Shown: positions 46,025 through 64,000 of the stretch, piece after piece
How positions within the stretch are numbered: position 1 is the stretch's first letter
How the letters are laid out: each line of letters opens with the position of its first letter
NCBI GenBank assembly: GCA_025210345.1
Contig: JAOARX010000001.1
Span: 1-64,000 of the forward strand
Direction: 5' to 3'
Source: Pelagimonas sp.
GTDB taxonomy: Bacteria; Pseudomonadota; Alphaproteobacteria; Rhodobacterales; Rhodobacteraceae
Length of the DNA stretch: 64,000 nt
Program-made: the position numbers and the translations under genes
Notes under the pieces: generated by a model
What the model saw: the letters and a program-made list of their open reading frames with translations, nothing else
Told to the model about the DNA's origin: nothing
The model's database searches: none

Positions 46025-64000
<17,976 letters not shown>

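Overview
The window is high-GC alphaproteobacterial DNA, most likely from a marine Rhodobacterales (Roseobacter-group) bacterium. The reasons are a methylated-amine catabolic cluster in typical roseobacter arrangement, a DMSP-demethylation gene pair, and tightly packed operons with start/stop overlaps. No tRNA, rRNA, CRISPR array or insertion sequence was recognised. I made these calls by reading the sequence and from knowledge of the families; no database search was run.

Region 1 (1-10360) is a serine-cycle locus. A leftward operon runs sga, mtkA, mtkB, hprA, ppc, glyA (glyA cut by the left edge). A divergent rightward set starts with a LuxR-type regulator with a degenerate receiver, followed by mcl and gckA. 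Together these supply most of the cycle: methylene-THF plus glycine to serine, hydroxypyruvate, glycerate, 2-phosphoglycerate; PEP to oxaloacetate; malate to malyl-CoA; and malyl-CoA to glyoxylate plus acetyl-CoA. Enolase and malate dehydrogenase are not here.

Region 2 (10378-33121) degrades methylated amines. It holds a TMAO demethylase candidate (tdm) with a truncated globin, an EamA transporter and a small unknown protein. It continues with gmaS and mgsABC (methylamine to gamma-glutamylmethylamide to N-methylglutamate), an Amt transporter with a 72-residue membrane protein, dmmDABC (dimethylamine monooxygenase) and a four-subunit sarcosine-oxidase-like N-methylglutamate dehydrogenase (mgdABCD). 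Three proteins carry the GcvT folate-binding fold, so methyl carbon released at each step could be delivered as methylene-THF to GlyA in region 1. A secreted ClpP-like protein and two regulators (XRE-cupin and GlxA/AraC) lie between dmm and mgd.

Region 3 (33344-44154) holds a Phd antitoxin with a decayed toxin remnant, an AraC regulator divergent from dmdC-dmdD (DMSP demethylation), aconitase B, a FadJ-type beta-oxidation protein, and an NtrC-family response regulator that lacks the GAFTGA loop.

Region 4 (44256-64000) is a two-partner secretion locus: a TpsB outer-membrane transporter and a giant TpsA adhesin of at least 5,980 residues that runs off the right edge. The adhesin is a long beta-helix whose N-terminal part is punctuated by acidic linkers. 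Its C-terminal part carries a duplicated helical insert and a Gly/Pro/Thr repeat tail.
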